Positions 7,719 through 17,223 of a stretch of 64,000 nt of DNA are shown here, piece after piece (position 1 is the stretch's first letter; the number at the start of each line of letters is the position of its first letter). The translations under genes and the position numbers were made by a program. Origin of the DNA: Corynebacterium mucifaciens. Lineage in GTDB: Bacteria > Actinomycetota > Actinomycetes > Mycobacteriales > Mycobacteriaceae. Below the pieces are notes generated by a model. That model was not told where the DNA came from and did not search any database. It was given only the letters and a program-made list of their open reading frames with translations. Location of the stretch: contig NZ_JAAXPF010000001.1 of assembly GCF_012396315.1 (NCBI RefSeq), forward strand, positions 62,001-126,000, given 5' to 3'.

Positions 7719-8330
7719 TTACGCCCACACCCCGGACGCCCCGCGGCGCCACGTACCGACGAGGTTGGTGTCCACAATCCCGGTGGATTCCATCAGCGCA
7801 TACATGGTCACCGGCCCCACAAAGGTGAACCCGCGCTTTTTCAGGTCTTTCGCCAGCTGCTCGGATTCCGGGCAGCGGGTGGGCACCTCTTCCATTGTGC
7901 GCGGGCAGGGCGTCTGCGAGGGCTGGTAGGACCACACAAACTCGCCGAGGTGCGTGCCCTCGTCCCGCAGCGCAAGCGTCGCCTGGGCGTTTCTCACCGC
8001 CGCTTCCAGTTTGCGCCGGTTGCGGATCAAGGAAGCGTCGTCAAGCAAATGCTCGATGCTCATACTCGCGACGGCCTCCGGCTCGAAACCGTGAAACGCC
8101 TCGCGTAGCGCATCGCGCTTTTGCAAGATGAGCCGCCAGGACAGGCCCACCTGGAACCCTTCGAGGCAGACGCGCTCGAACATGCCGTGTTCGTCGGTGA
8201 CGGGCATGCCCCACTCGGTGTCGTAATACTCGCGCAGCAGGGGATCGTGGGCGGCCCAGGGCGGACGGGCGAGGCCGTCATCGCCGACGACGGGCCAGCC
8301 GGATTCTGGTGTGGTGTCTGGTTCAGTCAT
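7719..8330 (-). CDS. tag: DNA-3-methyladenine glycosylase I
   Basis: 203 residues. Removes 3-methyladenine from alkylated DNA. The family signature is visible: RPPWAAHDPLLREYYDTEWG near the N-terminus (described by its core YYDTEWG), MFERVCLEGFQVGLSW, then RNRRKLEAAVRNA, and KRGFTFVGPVTMYALMES near the C-terminus. Usual zinc-binding residues at both ends are partly replaced. The ATG at 8330 begins MTEPDTTPE, and the frame upstream has no coding character. Convergent with the CDF-like gene, four bases apart. A second, unrelated alkyladenine glycosylase lies at 33.8 kb. Confidence 0.93.
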   Translation of the reverse strand: MTEPDTTPESGWPVVGDDGLARPPWAAHDPLLREYYDTEWGMPVTDEHGMFERVCLEGFQVGLSWRLILQKRDALREAFHGFEPEAVASMSIEHLLDDASLIRNRRKLEAAVRNAQATLALRDEGTHLGEFVWSYQPSQTPCPRTMEEVPTRCPESEQLAKDLKKRGFTFVGPVTMYALMESTGIVDTNLVGTWRRGASGVWA

Positions 8331-8369
8331 AGGTATTGGACTCAGTTCTACCCTGTGCGGTTCCACGGG

Positions 8370-8375
8370 TACGCT
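8370..8375 (+). promoter_or_regulatory. -10 hexamer of the doxX gene
   Basis: TACGCT lies exactly seven bases before the ATG at 8383, the leaderless spacing seen at many genes here. Confidence 0.5.
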
Positions 8376-8382
8376 AATCGGC

Positions 8383-8790
8383 ATGAATAGGCCCGCCGTC
8401 CGAGACTTTGCGCTGCTCGTGCTCCGGCTCGTGCTGGGCGCGGTGTTCGTGGCCCACGGCTTCAACCACTGGTTTGACGTCGGGATGGCCGAAACCGGAC
8501 GCCAATTCGCCGACCTCGGCGTGCCGCAGCCGCAGCTGTCTGCGTACCTCACCGGCACCGTCGAGCTCATCGGGGGAGCGTTTTTGGCGGTGGGGCTTCT
8601 CACCACCATCACCGCGTCGCTGCTAGTGCTCCTCGTCCTGGCGGCTGGCTACTTTGTGCACCTAGGCAACGGGTTTTTTATCGAAAACGGTGGGATTGAG
8701 TACCCGCTCGTGCTCGCCGCCGCACTGTTTATCATCACCGTCTTCGGCACCGGCCGCGCCAGCCTGGACGGGGTGCTTACCCGTGATTAG
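8383..8790 (+). CDS. DoxX-family membrane protein
   Basis: 135 residues, four membrane helices. The family motif RLVLGAVFVAHGFNHWFD opens TM1. The second region has GTVELIGGAFLAVGLLT, followed by LLVLLVLAAGYFVHLGNGFF and LVLAAALFIITVFGTGR. DoxX-type proteins are quinone-linked or redox-stress membrane subunits; the partner here is unclear. Its stop overlaps the start of the zinc-finger membrane protein by eight bases, so the two are translationally coupled. Confidence 0.88.
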   Translation: MNRPAVRDFALLVLRLVLGAVFVAHGFNHWFDVGMAETGRQFADLGVPQPQLSAYLTGTVELIGGAFLAVGLLTTITASLLVLLVLAAGYFVHLGNGFFIENGGIEYPLVLAAALFIITVFGTGRASLDGVLTRD

Positions 8791-9418
8791 TCACGAGGAT
8801 GTCCAGGCGGCCCTTTCAGCCCGCATCGACGGTGAGCCCTCTGGCCTGGACGATGCTGTTGTGGACGCACACCTTTCCGGGTGCGCACAATGCCGGGCGT
8901 TCCTGGACCGCTCGCTGGCGCTTTCGCGCGAACTGGGCGGTGGGGGAGAAGGGACGATGGCGCCGCCGCAGGACCTGTCTGCGGTCATCCTCGCGGGCGT
9001 TGACGACGAGTGGCGTAGCTTTGCCCGCCGCCGGGAGCTCGGCATCGCGGTTGGCCGTCTGCTGCTCGGGTTGATGGCCGTGGTCTGGGTGCTTTGGGCT
9101 GTGCGCTTGATCCTCTCCGGCGGTGAAGAACCGGTTGTGGCCTCCACCGCCTCGGTGCGCTTCGGCGTGGCGCTGGCCCTGGGCTTCACCGCGTGGCGGC
9201 CGCAGCAGATCCCCGGCGTGCTGCTGATCGTGGGCACGATGTTCACGTTCACCGTGGGCTTCGCGGTGCGCGACGCAGTGCTGGGGATGGGCCAGTTTGC
9301 GGTGGCCGGGGTGGTCATTCCGCTGCTGAGCTTGGTGGCACTCGTGTGGACCTGGGTGGCCGACAGGGGTGGCGCCGTGCGCCGCGCGTGGCAGCTGCTC
9401 GGCGCCCGCCCGTACTAA
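8783..9418 (+). CDS. Zinc-finger (zf-HC2-like) membrane protein, anti-sigma-factor type
   Basis: 211 residues. The N-terminal domain shows H30-x3-C34-x2-C37 (AHLSGCAQC), the zinc-binding pattern of anti-sigma factors. About four membrane helices follow, from roughly residue 90 (LGIAVGRLLLGLMAVVWVLWAV) to 195. GTG 8783 overlaps the doxX stop. No ECF sigma gene is adjacent, so if this is an anti-sigma factor its partner is elsewhere or it works through DoxX. Role inferred from the finger only. Confidence 0.78.
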   Translation: MISHEDVQAALSARIDGEPSGLDDAVVDAHLSGCAQCRAFLDRSLALSRELGGGGEGTMAPPQDLSAVILAGVDDEWRSFARRRELGIAVGRLLLGLMAVVWVLWAVRLILSGGEEPVVASTASVRFGVALALGFTAWRPQQIPGVLLIVGTMFTFTVGFAVRDAVLGMGQFAVAGVVIPLLSLVALVWTWVADRGGAVRRAWQLLGARPY

Positions 9419-9439
9419 CGGTCCGGAGGGCGTGCGCGC

Positions 9440-9466
9440 GTGACAGATTCCGCCGGGATCTGTCAC
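9440..9466. terminator. Hairpin between convergent genes
   Basis: GTGACAGATTCC pairs with GGGATCTGTCAC around a 3-base loop (one G:U pair). It sits between the zinc-finger gene and pmt, which end towards each other. No T-tract follows on either strand, so a bidirectional terminator is plausible but not certain. Confidence 0.5.
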
Positions 9467-9491
9467 AGCCGGCGAGCTGACCCTCAGGCAG

Positions 9492-11138
9492 CTACTTCCA
9501 GCTTGGCAGCCACATGATGGAGTGGTACCACGCGTCCGGAATACGGAAGCCGTAGAAGATGGGGGACCAGTAGATGAAGCTTGCCACCACGAGGGCGATG
9601 TAGATAACGGCGGCGAGTTGGCCCCGCCGCATCTCGAAACCCGCCACCTTGCGCAGCCACGGCCACTTCACGGGCCCACCTAGCTTCGACACGTTGCCCA
9701 CCGCGAGCGCGAGCAGCACCGCTGTGAAGGGCACCAGCGCGGTGGCGTAGAAGAAGTACATCTGGCGGTCAAAGGCCGCCAGCCAAGGAAAAAACCCGGC
9801 CGCGAAGGCGATCACCGGCACGATGACCCTAAAGTCTTTGCGGGTCAGCCAGACCCAGCACGCCCACAACAGGACGGGTACGGTGAGCCACCAGATGGCG
9901 GGGGTGCCAAACAGGTAGATCATCTCGCGGCACGTGCCGTCGCCGGGCGCGACGAAGCAGTCCAGGTCGGTTGCGGAGTAGTAGAGGATCGGCCGGGCGG
10001 CGACCAGCCAGGCCCACGGCTTCGAATCCCACGGGTGCGAGTGGCCCGACGATGACGTCAAGGAGGCGTGGAAGTCCAGCACGGAAAAGTGGTAGTAGAA
10101 CCAGCCGGCAATAGGTTCGGGCAGGTTGGCCAGCCAGGGCCAGTCGGAGTCGGCGATAGTGCCGTCGGAAAGCGAGTGCCGGTACACGGACGTCTCCGAC
10201 GCGAACCACGCCCGCCACGACCACAGGTACAGCAGGGCGGGGACGAGGACGATGGAGGCGAGGGCCGAAGGGACGTCCCTAAGCAAGGTGCCCGCGATCG
10301 GTTTCTCCACGCCGTAGCGGCGCCGCAGGAACAGGTCCCAGAAGGACGACAGCAGGCCGAAGAACATGATGTAGTACAGCCCCGACCACTTCACCGACAA
10401 GCTGAGGCCAAGGAGCACGCCGGTGGCGAAGCGCCACCACCGGAAGCCCACGCGCGGCCCAAAGGGCCCGGTGCCGTCGAGTGCGCCGGTGAGCCACGCG
10501 TCGTGCCAGCGGTGGTGCACCTCGCGCATGTCGCCAGCCAACGTCCACGCGGCCATGACCACGAACAGCACCTGGAAGATGTCGAGCATGCCGAATTTGG
10601 CTGAGACCAGCAGGACACCGTCGAACAGGGCGATAATCCCAGCAACCAGGGCGATGTTCGTGGACTGGCTCACGCGACGGGCCAGGAGAAAGACGAAGAC
10701 GATCACGGCGGTACCGAACAGGCCCGTCATGATGCGCCAGCCGTACGGGGTGTAGCCGAAGAGGCTTTCGCCTACCGCCAGGAGTTGCTTGCCCAGCGGC
10801 GGGTGCACGACCAGACCGAACCCAGGGTTGGACTCGATGCCGCCGAGGACGGGGTTGAACCAGCTGCGCACCATGTCCCACGCCTGCGGCACGTAGTGTT
10901 TCTCGTCGAAGACGGGGGTCCCGGAGCTCGTCGGCTGGAACAGGCCGATGAAGCGGGTGAGCAGTGCGAGCACGCCGATGACAGACGTGGCGACCGTGTC
11001 GCGGCGGGTCCATGGCACAGTGACCGGCGCTTGCGGTGCCGGGCGGGCAGGCCGCACGGTCCGCGTCGACTCGGGCGACGCCGCGTCAGGGCCGGCGGGT
11101 GGTCCGGACGGGTTCGGGGTGCTCGCGATAGTGGTCAC
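9492..11138 (-). CDS. pmt: Protein O-mannosyltransferase (GT39)
   Basis: 548 residues. Transfers mannose from polyprenyl-phosphate-mannose to Ser/Thr of exported proteins on the outer membrane face. The luminal acidic motif is in FDEKHYVPQAWDMVR (about residue 75). VVHPPLGKQLLAVGE is the second PMT landmark, and multiple membrane helices follow to the C-terminus. Start GTG 11138: TAGTAT lies eight bases upstream and the preceding frame is a shadow of rsmI. In C. glutamicum Pmt glycosylates Rpf2, whose gene is in this window. Divergent from rsmI. Confidence 0.95.
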   Translation of the reverse strand: MTTIASTPNPSGPPAGPDAASPESTRTVRPARPAPQAPVTVPWTRRDTVATSVIGVLALLTRFIGLFQPTSSGTPVFDEKHYVPQAWDMVRSWFNPVLGGIESNPGFGLVVHPPLGKQLLAVGESLFGYTPYGWRIMTGLFGTAVIVFVFLLARRVSQSTNIALVAGIIALFDGVLLVSAKFGMLDIFQVLFVVMAAWTLAGDMREVHHRWHDAWLTGALDGTGPFGPRVGFRWWRFATGVLLGLSLSVKWSGLYYIMFFGLLSSFWDLFLRRRYGVEKPIAGTLLRDVPSALASIVLVPALLYLWSWRAWFASETSVYRHSLSDGTIADSDWPWLANLPEPIAGWFYYHFSVLDFHASLTSSSGHSHPWDSKPWAWLVAARPILYYSATDLDCFVAPGDGTCREMIYLFGTPAIWWLTVPVLLWACWVWLTRKDFRVIVPVIAFAAGFFPWLAAFDRQMYFFYATALVPFTAVLLALAVGNVSKLGGPVKWPWLRKVAGFEMRRGQLAAVIYIALVVASFIYWSPIFYGFRIPDAWYHSIMWLPSWK

Positions 11139-11178
11139 GACGCAAAATACTAGCGCCTTGCGCGTATGCTCCCGGGGT
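11139..11178. promoter_or_regulatory. Divergent leaderless promoters of pmt and rsmI
   Basis: On the minus strand TAGTAT (11152-11147) lies eight bases before the pmt GTG. On the plus strand TATGCT (11165-11170) lies eight bases before the rsmI ATG. The two are separated by only 12 bases, so the polymerases must compete. Confidence 0.5.
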
Positions 11179-12039
11179 ATGTTCGCCGAGCACGAAGACC
11201 AGACGCAGATCCTTCCCACCGGCGTTGTGCTCGCGGCAACCCCGCTGGGCAACGCGGCGGATGCGTCGCCCAGGCTGGCGCAGGCGCTCGCCGCCGCGGA
11301 CGTGATTGCGGCGGAAGACACGCGCCGCACCCGCGCGCTCGCCGCAGCACTCGGCGTGGAGATCTCCGGGCGCGTGGTGTCCAACTTCGACCACAACGAA
11401 GACTCCAGGGCACGCGAGCTTCTCGACGCCGCGCGCGCCGGCACGGTCCTGGTAGTCACCGATGCCGGGATGCCGCTCGTATCCGACCCGGGCCATTCCA
11501 TCGTCGCCGCCGCCCACGACGCGTCCATCCCCGTCACGTGTATCCCGGGGCCGTCGGCGGTGACCACGGCGCTCGCGCTGTCGGGCCTGAATGTCGGCCA
11601 CTTCATCTTTGACGGCTTCGCACCGCGGAAGACGGGGGCGCGCCGGGCCTGGTTGGAGACCCTGGTGCACGAGCGCCGCGCGGTCTGCTGCTTCGAGTCG
11701 CCGCACCGCATCGAGCAGTTGCTTGCCGACGCCGCCGACGTGCTGGGCCCGGACCGCCGCGGCGCGGTATGCCGCGAGCTGACAAAGACGTACGAGGAGG
11801 TCAAGCGCGGCACACTTGGGGAGCTGGCCGCATGGGCCGAAGGCGGAGTGCGCGGGGAGATCACGTTGGTGATCGAGGGCGGCGCGCAGCAGCACGCCGA
11901 GCCGGAGGATTTAGTGGGCCTAGTGCTTGAGCTCGTCGACGGCGGCGAGCGCATGAAGGATGCCGCGAAACGGGTGGCGAAAGAACACGGCGTGAAGGTG
12001 GGGGACCTCTACGACGCGGCACTCGACGCGCGCGGATAA
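11179..12039 (+). CDS. rsmI: 16S rRNA (cytidine1402-2'-O)-methyltransferase
   Basis: 286 residues, tetrapyrrole-methylase fold using S-adenosylmethionine. Motifs: [19 protein letters not shown] (VATPIGN-type start), [24 protein letters not shown] and [15 protein letters not shown]. The C-terminal part, [20 protein letters not shown], matches RsmI. The ATG was chosen at the TATGCT-spaced position; the upstream frame opposes pmt. Upstream neighbour of betP. Confidence 0.95.
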   Translation: MFAEHEDQTQILPTGVVLAATPLGNAADASPRLAQALAAADVIAAEDTRRTRALAAALGVEISGRVVSNFDHNEDSRARELLDAARAGTVLVVTDAGMPLVSDPGHSIVAAAHDASIPVTCIPGPSAVTTALALSGLNVGHFIFDGFAPRKTGARRAWLETLVHERRAVCCFESPHRIEQLLADAADVLGPDRRGAVCRELTKTYEEVKRGTLGELAAWAEGGVRGEITLVIEGGAQQHAEPEDLVGLVLELVDGGERMKDAAKRVAKEHGVKVGDLYDAALDARG

Positions 12040-12082
12040 GGGCAACCGGGGCGGCTTCTTCCCGCTTGTGGCAGCGTGCGCG

Positions 12083-12113
12083 GGCTAGCGCGAAGGCGTG
12101 TTCTGCGCTAGCC
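12083..12113. repeat. Hairpin between rsmI and betP
   Basis: GGCTAGCGC (12083-12091) pairs perfectly with GCGCTAGCC (12105-12113) around a 13-base loop, in the 119-base gap. It could end rsmI transcripts, though no T-tract follows. It could also be an operator for the osmoregulated betP promoter. Confidence 0.45.
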
Positions 12114-12158
12114 TGCTTGCGCCCTAGAAAACACCTGAATATTTGCGAGGAGAATGTT

Positions 12159-13964
12159 ATGTCTCAGCGTGATCTTCACAGGGATCCTCACGATCCCGGT
12201 GCGGAGCCGCGGAGTACGGATCCCATCCAAACGAACGATGCATCTGCAGTCGGCCAGCTTGCCGCGCTGCTGCGGGCGGACCGCGATGGCGCGCAGCCCA
12301 ATTACACCGACCCCGAGGAAAGCGTAGAGAGCGAAGCCGACGCCGAAGACGCCCCGATCAACTGGGGCATCGTTATCCCTCTCGCGGTGATTGTCGCGGC
12401 GATTGTCGGCTGGGGCCTGGGTGCCCCCGACAACTTCTCCAACTTTGCGGACACCGCGTTCGGCTGGGTCATCGACAACCTCGGCTGGGCGTTTGTCCTC
12501 GGCGGCACCATCTTCGTCGCCTTCGTCATCGTTATCGCCGCGTCGAACTTCGGCACCATCCGCCTCGGCACTGCCGACGAACGCCCCGAGTTCAAGACAA
12601 CCTCTTGGATCGCCATGATGTTCGCCGCAGGCATGGGCATCGGCCTGATGTTCTACGGCGCATCCGAGCCGCTGGCGATGTACCTCGACGGCGTGCCGGG
12701 ACACAACGAGCACGAGGTTGGCACCGCCATGGCGCAGACCATGTTCCACTGGACGCTGCACCCGTGGGCCGTCTACGCCATCCTCGGTCTGGCCATCGCC
12801 TACTCGACGTTCCGGCTTGGTCGGAAACAGCTGTTGTCCAGCGCGTTCATTCCGCTGATCGGCGAGAAGGCCGCCAACGGGTGGCTGGGCAAGCTCATCG
12901 ACGGCTTCGCCGTGTTCGCCACCATCTTCGGCACCGCCTGCTCCCTGGGCCTTGGCGCGCTGCAGATCAGTTCCGGACTGGAGGCCTCCGGCTTCGTGGA
13001 CAACCCGTCCACCAAGCTGACCATCGGCATCGTCACTGTCCTGACCCTTGCATTCCTGCTATCCGCGATGTCGGGCGTGTCCAAGGGCATCCAGTGGCTG
13101 TCCAACGCGAACATGGTCATCGCGGCCATCCTCGCGATCTTCGTGTTCGTCTTCGGCCCGACCGTGGCGCAGCTGAACATGTTGCCGACCGCCGTGGGCA
13201 GCTACCTGCAGAATTTCTTCGAGATGGCCGCCCGCACCGCTGAGAGTTCTGATGGCCAAGCCGGCGAGTTCCTCTCCGGCTGGACCATCTTCTACTGGGC
13301 ATGGTGGATCTCCTGGTCCCCGTTCGTGGGCACCTTCCTGGCGCGTATCTCCCGCGGCCGCACTGTGCGCGAGTTCTGCCTCGGCGTCATGCTGGTTCCG
13401 GCCGGCCTGTCGACCGTGTGGTTCGCCATCTTCGGCGGCACCGCCATCAAGATGGAGCAGGCTGGCGAGTCCATCGTCGGCGGCGGCTCCAACGAGGAGC
13501 AGCTGTTCAACCTGCTGCACTCCCTACCGGGCGGCTACATCATGGGCGTGTTCGCTCTGATCCTGCTGGGCACCTTCTTCATCACATCGGCGGACTCCGC
13601 GTCCACGGTGATGGCGTCCATGACCCAGTCCGGCAAGACCGAGGCGAAGCCGTGGCTCGCGGCAATGTGGGGCCTGGCCACTGCATTCGTCGGGCTGACG
13701 CTTTTGATCTCCGGCGGCTCGGATGCGCTGAACTCGCTGCAGTCCGTGACCATCGTGGCCGCAACCCCGTTCCTGTTCATCCTGATCGCGCTGATGTTCG
13801 CGATTGTCAAGGACATGTCCAACGACACGATCTACCTGGACAAGAAGGAGCAGGAGCGCTTTGCCCGCCAACTCGCCATCGAGCGCCGCATGCACCGCGA
13901 CCAAGCGCAGCTTGACGCCCGCCGCGCGCAAGTCAAGGGCATGCTGCAGACGCGCAGGAAGTAG
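12159..13964 (+). CDS. betP: BCCT-family glycine betaine carrier BetP
   Basis: 601 residues. Sodium-coupled uptake of glycine betaine, activated by hyperosmotic stress. An acidic, mostly cytoplasmic N-terminal tail of about 65 residues precedes 12 membrane helices. The unwound TM helix [13 protein letters not shown] is typical of BetP. The betaine-binding Trp region is [19 protein letters not shown]. The basic C-terminal osmosensor tail (about residues 555-601, [16 protein letters not shown] onward) resembles C. glutamicum BetP. GAGGAG precedes the ATG. Position next to pmt/rsmI and metG also fits. EctP/LcoP are alternatives but lack this tail pattern. Confidence 0.9.
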   Translation: MSQRDLHRDPHDPGAEPRSTDPIQTNDASAVGQLAALLRADRDGAQPNYTDPEESVESEADAEDAPINWGIVIPLAVIVAAIVGWGLGAPDNFSNFADTAFGWVIDNLGWAFVLGGTIFVAFVIVIAASNFGTIRLGTADERPEFKTTSWIAMMFAAGMGIGLMFYGASEPLAMYLDGVPGHNEHEVGTAMAQTMFHWTLHPWAVYAILGLAIAYSTFRLGRKQLLSSAFIPLIGEKAANGWLGKLIDGFAVFATIFGTACSLGLGALQISSGLEASGFVDNPSTKLTIGIVTVLTLAFLLSAMSGVSKGIQWLSNANMVIAAILAIFVFVFGPTVAQLNMLPTAVGSYLQNFFEMAARTAESSDGQAGEFLSGWTIFYWAWWISWSPFVGTFLARISRGRTVREFCLGVMLVPAGLSTVWFAIFGGTAIKMEQAGESIVGGGSNEEQLFNLLHSLPGGYIMGVFALILLGTFFITSADSASTVMASMTQSGKTEAKPWLAAMWGLATAFVGLTLLISGGSDALNSLQSVTIVAATPFLFILIALMFAIVKDMSNDTIYLDKKEQERFARQLAIERRMHRDQAQLDARRAQVKGMLQTRRK

Positions 13965-13995
13965 TAGGCCTAGCTTCTCGACGCCCTGACGGCAC

Positions 13996-14031
13996 GGCCC
14001 CGCTTGAGCATTGCAGAGCGCAAGCGGGGCC
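13996..14031. terminator. Hairpin between betP and metG
   Basis: GGCCCCGCTTG pairs with CAAGCGGGGCC in an 11-bp perfect stem with a 14-base loop, 31 bases after betP. ATAACTTAT follows rather than a T-run. Probable betP terminator. Confidence 0.6.
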
Positions 14032-14050
14032 ATAACTTATGCTGAGAGCC

Positions 14051-15895
14051 ATGACTTCTCCCGAGACCAATCAGAACGTTCTTGTGTGCGTTGCTTGGCC
14101 GTACGCCAACGGTCCGCGCCACATCGGCCACGTGGCAGGCTTCGGCGTCCCCTCCGACGTCTTCGCCCGCTACCAGCGAATGTCCGGCAAGAACGTCCTC
14201 ATGGTCTCCGGCACCGACGAGCACGGCACCCCGCTGCTGGTCCAGGCGGACAAGGAGGGCGTGACCGTCAAGGAGCTGGCGGATCGCTACAACCGGCAGA
14301 TCGTGCAGGACCTGGCGGGTCTGGGTCTGTCCTACGACCTGTTCACGCGCACCACCACCCGCAACCACTACGCGGTGGTGCAGGAGTTGTTCCGTGGCCT
14401 GAACGACAACGGGTACATGGTCCGCGAGACCACGCAGGGCGCGATCTCCCCGTCGACTGGGCGCACCCTGCCGGACCGCTACATCGAAGGCACCTGCCCG
14501 ATCTGCGGCGCGACGGACGCCCGAGGCGACCAGTGCGACACCTGCGGCAACCAGCTGGATCCGGCGGACTTGATCAACCCGGTGTCCAAGATCAATGGTG
14601 AGACGCCGAAGTTTATTGAGACCGAGCACTTCATGCTCGACCTGCCCGCGCTGCACGATGCGTTGGAGCAGTGGTTGACCACCCGCGCAGACTGGCGACC
14701 GAACGTGCTGAAGTTCTCCCTCAACCTCCTCGAGGACATGCGCCCGCGCGCCATGACCCGCGACATCGACTGGGGCATTCCCATCCCGGTGGAGGACTGG
14801 CAGGACAACCCGTCGAAGAAGCTCTACGTCTGGTTCGACGCCGTGATCGGCTACCTGTCCGCCTCCATCGAATGGGCGCACCGCACCGGCGACCCGGAGG
14901 CGTGGAAGGAGTTCTGGCAGGACCCTGCCACCGAGGGCTACTACTTCATGGGCAAGGACAACATCACCTTCCACTCCCAAATCTGGCCCGCGGAACTGCT
15001 GGGGTACGCAGGCAAGGGGTCCAAGGGCGGCGAGGTGCACGAGCTCGGCGAGCTGAACCTGCCTACGGAGGTCGTCTCCTCCGAGTTCCTCACCATGTCC
15101 GGCTCCAAATTCTCCTCCTCCAAGGGCGTGGTGATCTACGTCAAGGACTTCCTCGAAGAATTCGGCCCCGACCCGCTGCGCTACTTCATCGCCGTGGCCG
15201 GCCCGGAGAACAACGACACGGACTTCACCTGGGACGAATTTGTCCGCCGCGTGAACAACGAGCTGGCGAACGGCTGGGGCAACCTGGTCAACCGCACGGT
15301 GTCCATGGCGCACAAGAACTTCGGACAGGTGCCGGTGCCGGGCACGCTCGAGGAGTCCGACGAGCGCATCCTGAAGCTCGCGGCCGAGACGTTCACGACC
15401 GCCGGGGAAGCGCTGGGCAAGGCTCACTTCAAGTCGGCGATCACCAAGATCATGCACGTCGTGGGCGAGGCGAACGCCTACATCGCGGAGCAGGAGCCGT
15501 GGAAGCTTGCTAAGGACGACACCCAGCGCGAGCGCCTGGCCACCGTGTTGTGGACCGCGTTGCAGGTGGTCTCGGATTGCAACGCCATGCTCACCCCGTT
15601 TTTGCCGCACACCGCGCAGAAGGTCCACGAGACCCTCGGCCGCACCGGCGTGTGGGCGGCGGAGCCGCGGGTGGAAGAGGTCGTGGACGACGCCGACTAC
15701 AACCTCGTCGGCGTCGGCCTGCCGGAGAAGGGCCAGACCTACCTGACCATCACTGGGGACTACACCCAGCAGCAGGCGGTGTGGAAGCGCGTCGAGGTCA
15801 CGCCGGGCACCGAGCTGTCCAAGCCACAGCCCCTGATTGCCAAGCTGGACCCCGAGCTGGGCGAGACCGGCCCGGAATGGGCCCCGGTGCAGTAG
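14051..15895 (+). CDS. metG: Methionyl-tRNA synthetase
   Basis: 614 residues, class I. The ATP site has HIGH as HIGHV (residues 24-27, after AWPYANGPR) and the KMSKS loop as KFSSSKG (about residue 353). The zinc knuckle [17 protein letters not shown] lies around residues 149-165. The anticodon-binding helical domain ends the protein; there is no C-terminal EMAP extension. ATG 14051 begins MTSPETNQN; another ATG lies four codons upstream. Essential. Confidence 0.97.
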   Translation: MTSPETNQNVLVCVAWPYANGPRHIGHVAGFGVPSDVFARYQRMSGKNVLMVSGTDEHGTPLLVQADKEGVTVKELADRYNRQIVQDLAGLGLSYDLFTRTTTRNHYAVVQELFRGLNDNGYMVRETTQGAISPSTGRTLPDRYIEGTCPICGATDARGDQCDTCGNQLDPADLINPVSKINGETPKFIETEHFMLDLPALHDALEQWLTTRADWRPNVLKFSLNLLEDMRPRAMTRDIDWGIPIPVEDWQDNPSKKLYVWFDAVIGYLSASIEWAHRTGDPEAWKEFWQDPATEGYYFMGKDNITFHSQIWPAELLGYAGKGSKGGEVHELGELNLPTEVVSSEFLTMSGSKFSSSKGVVIYVKDFLEEFGPDPLRYFIAVAGPENNDTDFTWDEFVRRVNNELANGWGNLVNRTVSMAHKNFGQVPVPGTLEESDERILKLAAETFTTAGEALGKAHFKSAITKIMHVVGEANAYIAEQEPWKLAKDDTQRERLATVLWTALQVVSDCNAMLTPFLPHTAQKVHETLGRTGVWAAEPRVEEVVDDADYNLVGVGLPEKGQTYLTITGDYTQQQAVWKRVEVTPGTELSKPQPLIAKLDPELGETGPEWAPVQ

Positions 15896-15923
15896 CTCAG
15901 TCCAGTAACCCAGTGCAGTAGCT
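15887..15923. repeat. Short direct repeats between metG and the esterase gene
   Basis: GTGCAGTAGCT occurs at 15887-15897 and 15913-15923. CAGTA occurs three times with a 13-base period (15890, 15903, 15916). The first copy holds the metG stop and the second reaches the esterase stop. Looks like a small local duplication. Confidence 0.5.
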
Positions 15924-16821
15924 AGAGCTGGTCGCCCAGCCAGGCGCGCGCCGAGGCGAGCATCTGCTTGACCACGTCGAGGTCGAACGCCCACAGCTCA
16001 ATCGCGTGCGGGGCGCCCTCGACGATTTCCAGCTGCGCGGGCACCCCGGCCTCGCGCAGGCGGCGGGCGTAGCTGCAGATCTCCTCGTAGAACAGCTCGA
16101 TGTCGCCGGTTGACAGCCAGGCGGGCGGCAGCCCTGACAGATCGACCCGGCGGGCGGGCACCGCGTACTCGGGCACGTGTTCCTTTCCTGGCGCTTGGCC
16201 CAGGTAGGAAGTCCACGCGAAACGCGTCTGCTCGTTGTTGGCCACCGGCCTGTCACGCGGGACGTCGCGTCTGCGGTCCGCGGTGGGGCGGTCGTCAAGC
16301 ATCGGGCAAAACAACCACTGGGCCCGGGGTTGGGGGCCGTGCTCGTCGTACAGCCGTTGGCACGCCGCGGCGGCCAGTCCGCCGCCCGCGCTTTCGCCGC
16401 CGATGGCGAACGGTTCGCCGAATTCGTCGGCGTGCTCGTGCATCCACGCCCACGTGTGAAGCGCCGCGTTGAGGCCGGCGGGGAACGGGTGGGCAGGGGA
16501 AAGCGGATAGCGCGGGGCAATCACGGTGACGCCAACCTCCGCGGCGGTGTTCGCGCACAACGGGCCGTCTTGGCTCGGGTGCCCGATGATGTGGCCGCCG
16601 CCGTGGAGCCACAGCAGCGCGCCCTTGGGGTTGCGAGGTTTGTAAATGAGGGTGCGGCCCGACCGGAGCAGCTCTACGCCTTCGCGATGGGGGTGGGGAA
16701 ACAGCGCCTGCCCGTGGGAGGCGAGCCAGCGGGTCGCGCCGTATTCCACATGCGGGTGGGGGATGAGCCGCGCGCGCCTGCGAAATTCTGGCCGGACGAG
16801 CGGCATGATCGACTCGGTCAC
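15922..16821 (-). CDS. Alpha/beta hydrolase, hormone-sensitive-lipase-type esterase
   Basis: 299 residues. The oxyanion motif is LWLHGGGHIIG (about residue 85), the nucleophile elbow is GGESAGGG, the acid is probably Asp in STGDIELFYEE, and the His is in EGAPHAIEL. This is a family IV esterase acting on short acyl esters; the substrate is unknown. GTG 16821 overlaps the stop of the upstream gene in a GTGA four-base overlap, so the pair is translationally coupled. Confidence 0.9.
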   Translation of the reverse strand: MTESIMPLVRPEFRRRARLIPHPHVEYGATRWLASHGQALFPHPHREGVELLRSGRTLIYKPRNPKGALLWLHGGGHIIGHPSQDGPLCANTAAEVGVTVIAPRYPLSPAHPFPAGLNAALHTWAWMHEHADEFGEPFAIGGESAGGGLAAAACQRLYDEHGPQPRAQWLFCPMLDDRPTADRRRDVPRDRPVANNEQTRFAWTSYLGQAPGKEHVPEYAVPARRVDLSGLPPAWLSTGDIELFYEEICSYARRLREAGVPAQLEIVEGAPHAIELWAFDLDVVKQMLASARAWLGDQL

Positions 16822-17210
16822 AGGAACTGTCCCAAAAACTCGGTGAGTTTGCCGGGTTCCTCGTCCTCGAAGCGTTGGTCCACCACCACCAGCGGCGCGG
16901 TGTACTTCTCGTCCGCTTCGCCGGGGTTCTTCACCACTACGAGGTCGGTGCCGTAGGCGTCGCTCAGCAGCTTCCACGAAAAGCCCTCGCGCACGAGCGC
17001 CTGGCCCAGTGCGGTGCCGTAGATGCGGGCCGTCTCCCCGCGCGGGTACGAGCGCCGCACGTCTGGGGGAAGCGCAAGGTAATCGGTGAGATCGGCCTCG
17101 AACGAGCCGACGATATCGGCCGGGGAGCCGTTGATGCCGCGGCCCGCTGCTTCCGCAAGGTCCGCGTCGATCTGGCTTTGGGTCGCTGAGTCTATGTCTG
17201 CAAATGCCAT
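16818..17210 (-). CDS. Conserved hypothetical protein (DUF3806-like)
   Basis: 130 residues, acidic, soluble, no signal peptide. The middle part (PPDVRRSYPRGETARIYGTA and AYGTDLVVVKNPGE) resembles DUF3806 proteins; this is recognition by eye. ATG 17210 is seven bases after a TACGAT hexamer on the minus strand; an ATG three codons earlier is less well placed. It is coupled to the esterase gene and nearly touches the divergent tatD gene. No function can be given. Confidence 0.75.
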   Translation of the reverse strand: MAFADIDSATQSQIDADLAEAAGRGINGSPADIVGSFEADLTDYLALPPDVRRSYPRGETARIYGTALGQALVREGFSWKLLSDAYGTDLVVVKNPGEADEKYTAPLVVVDQRFEDEEPGKLTEFLGQFL

Positions 17211-17223
17211 AGGGTGCATCGTA
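17210..17223. promoter_or_regulatory. Overlapping divergent leaderless promoters (DUF3806-like gene / tatD)
   Basis: Only 12 bases separate the two ATGs. On the plus strand TAGGGT (17210-17215) is seven bases before the tatD ATG. On the minus strand TACGAT (17223-17218) is seven bases before the other ATG. Each -10 box overlaps the other gene's first codon. Confidence 0.55.
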
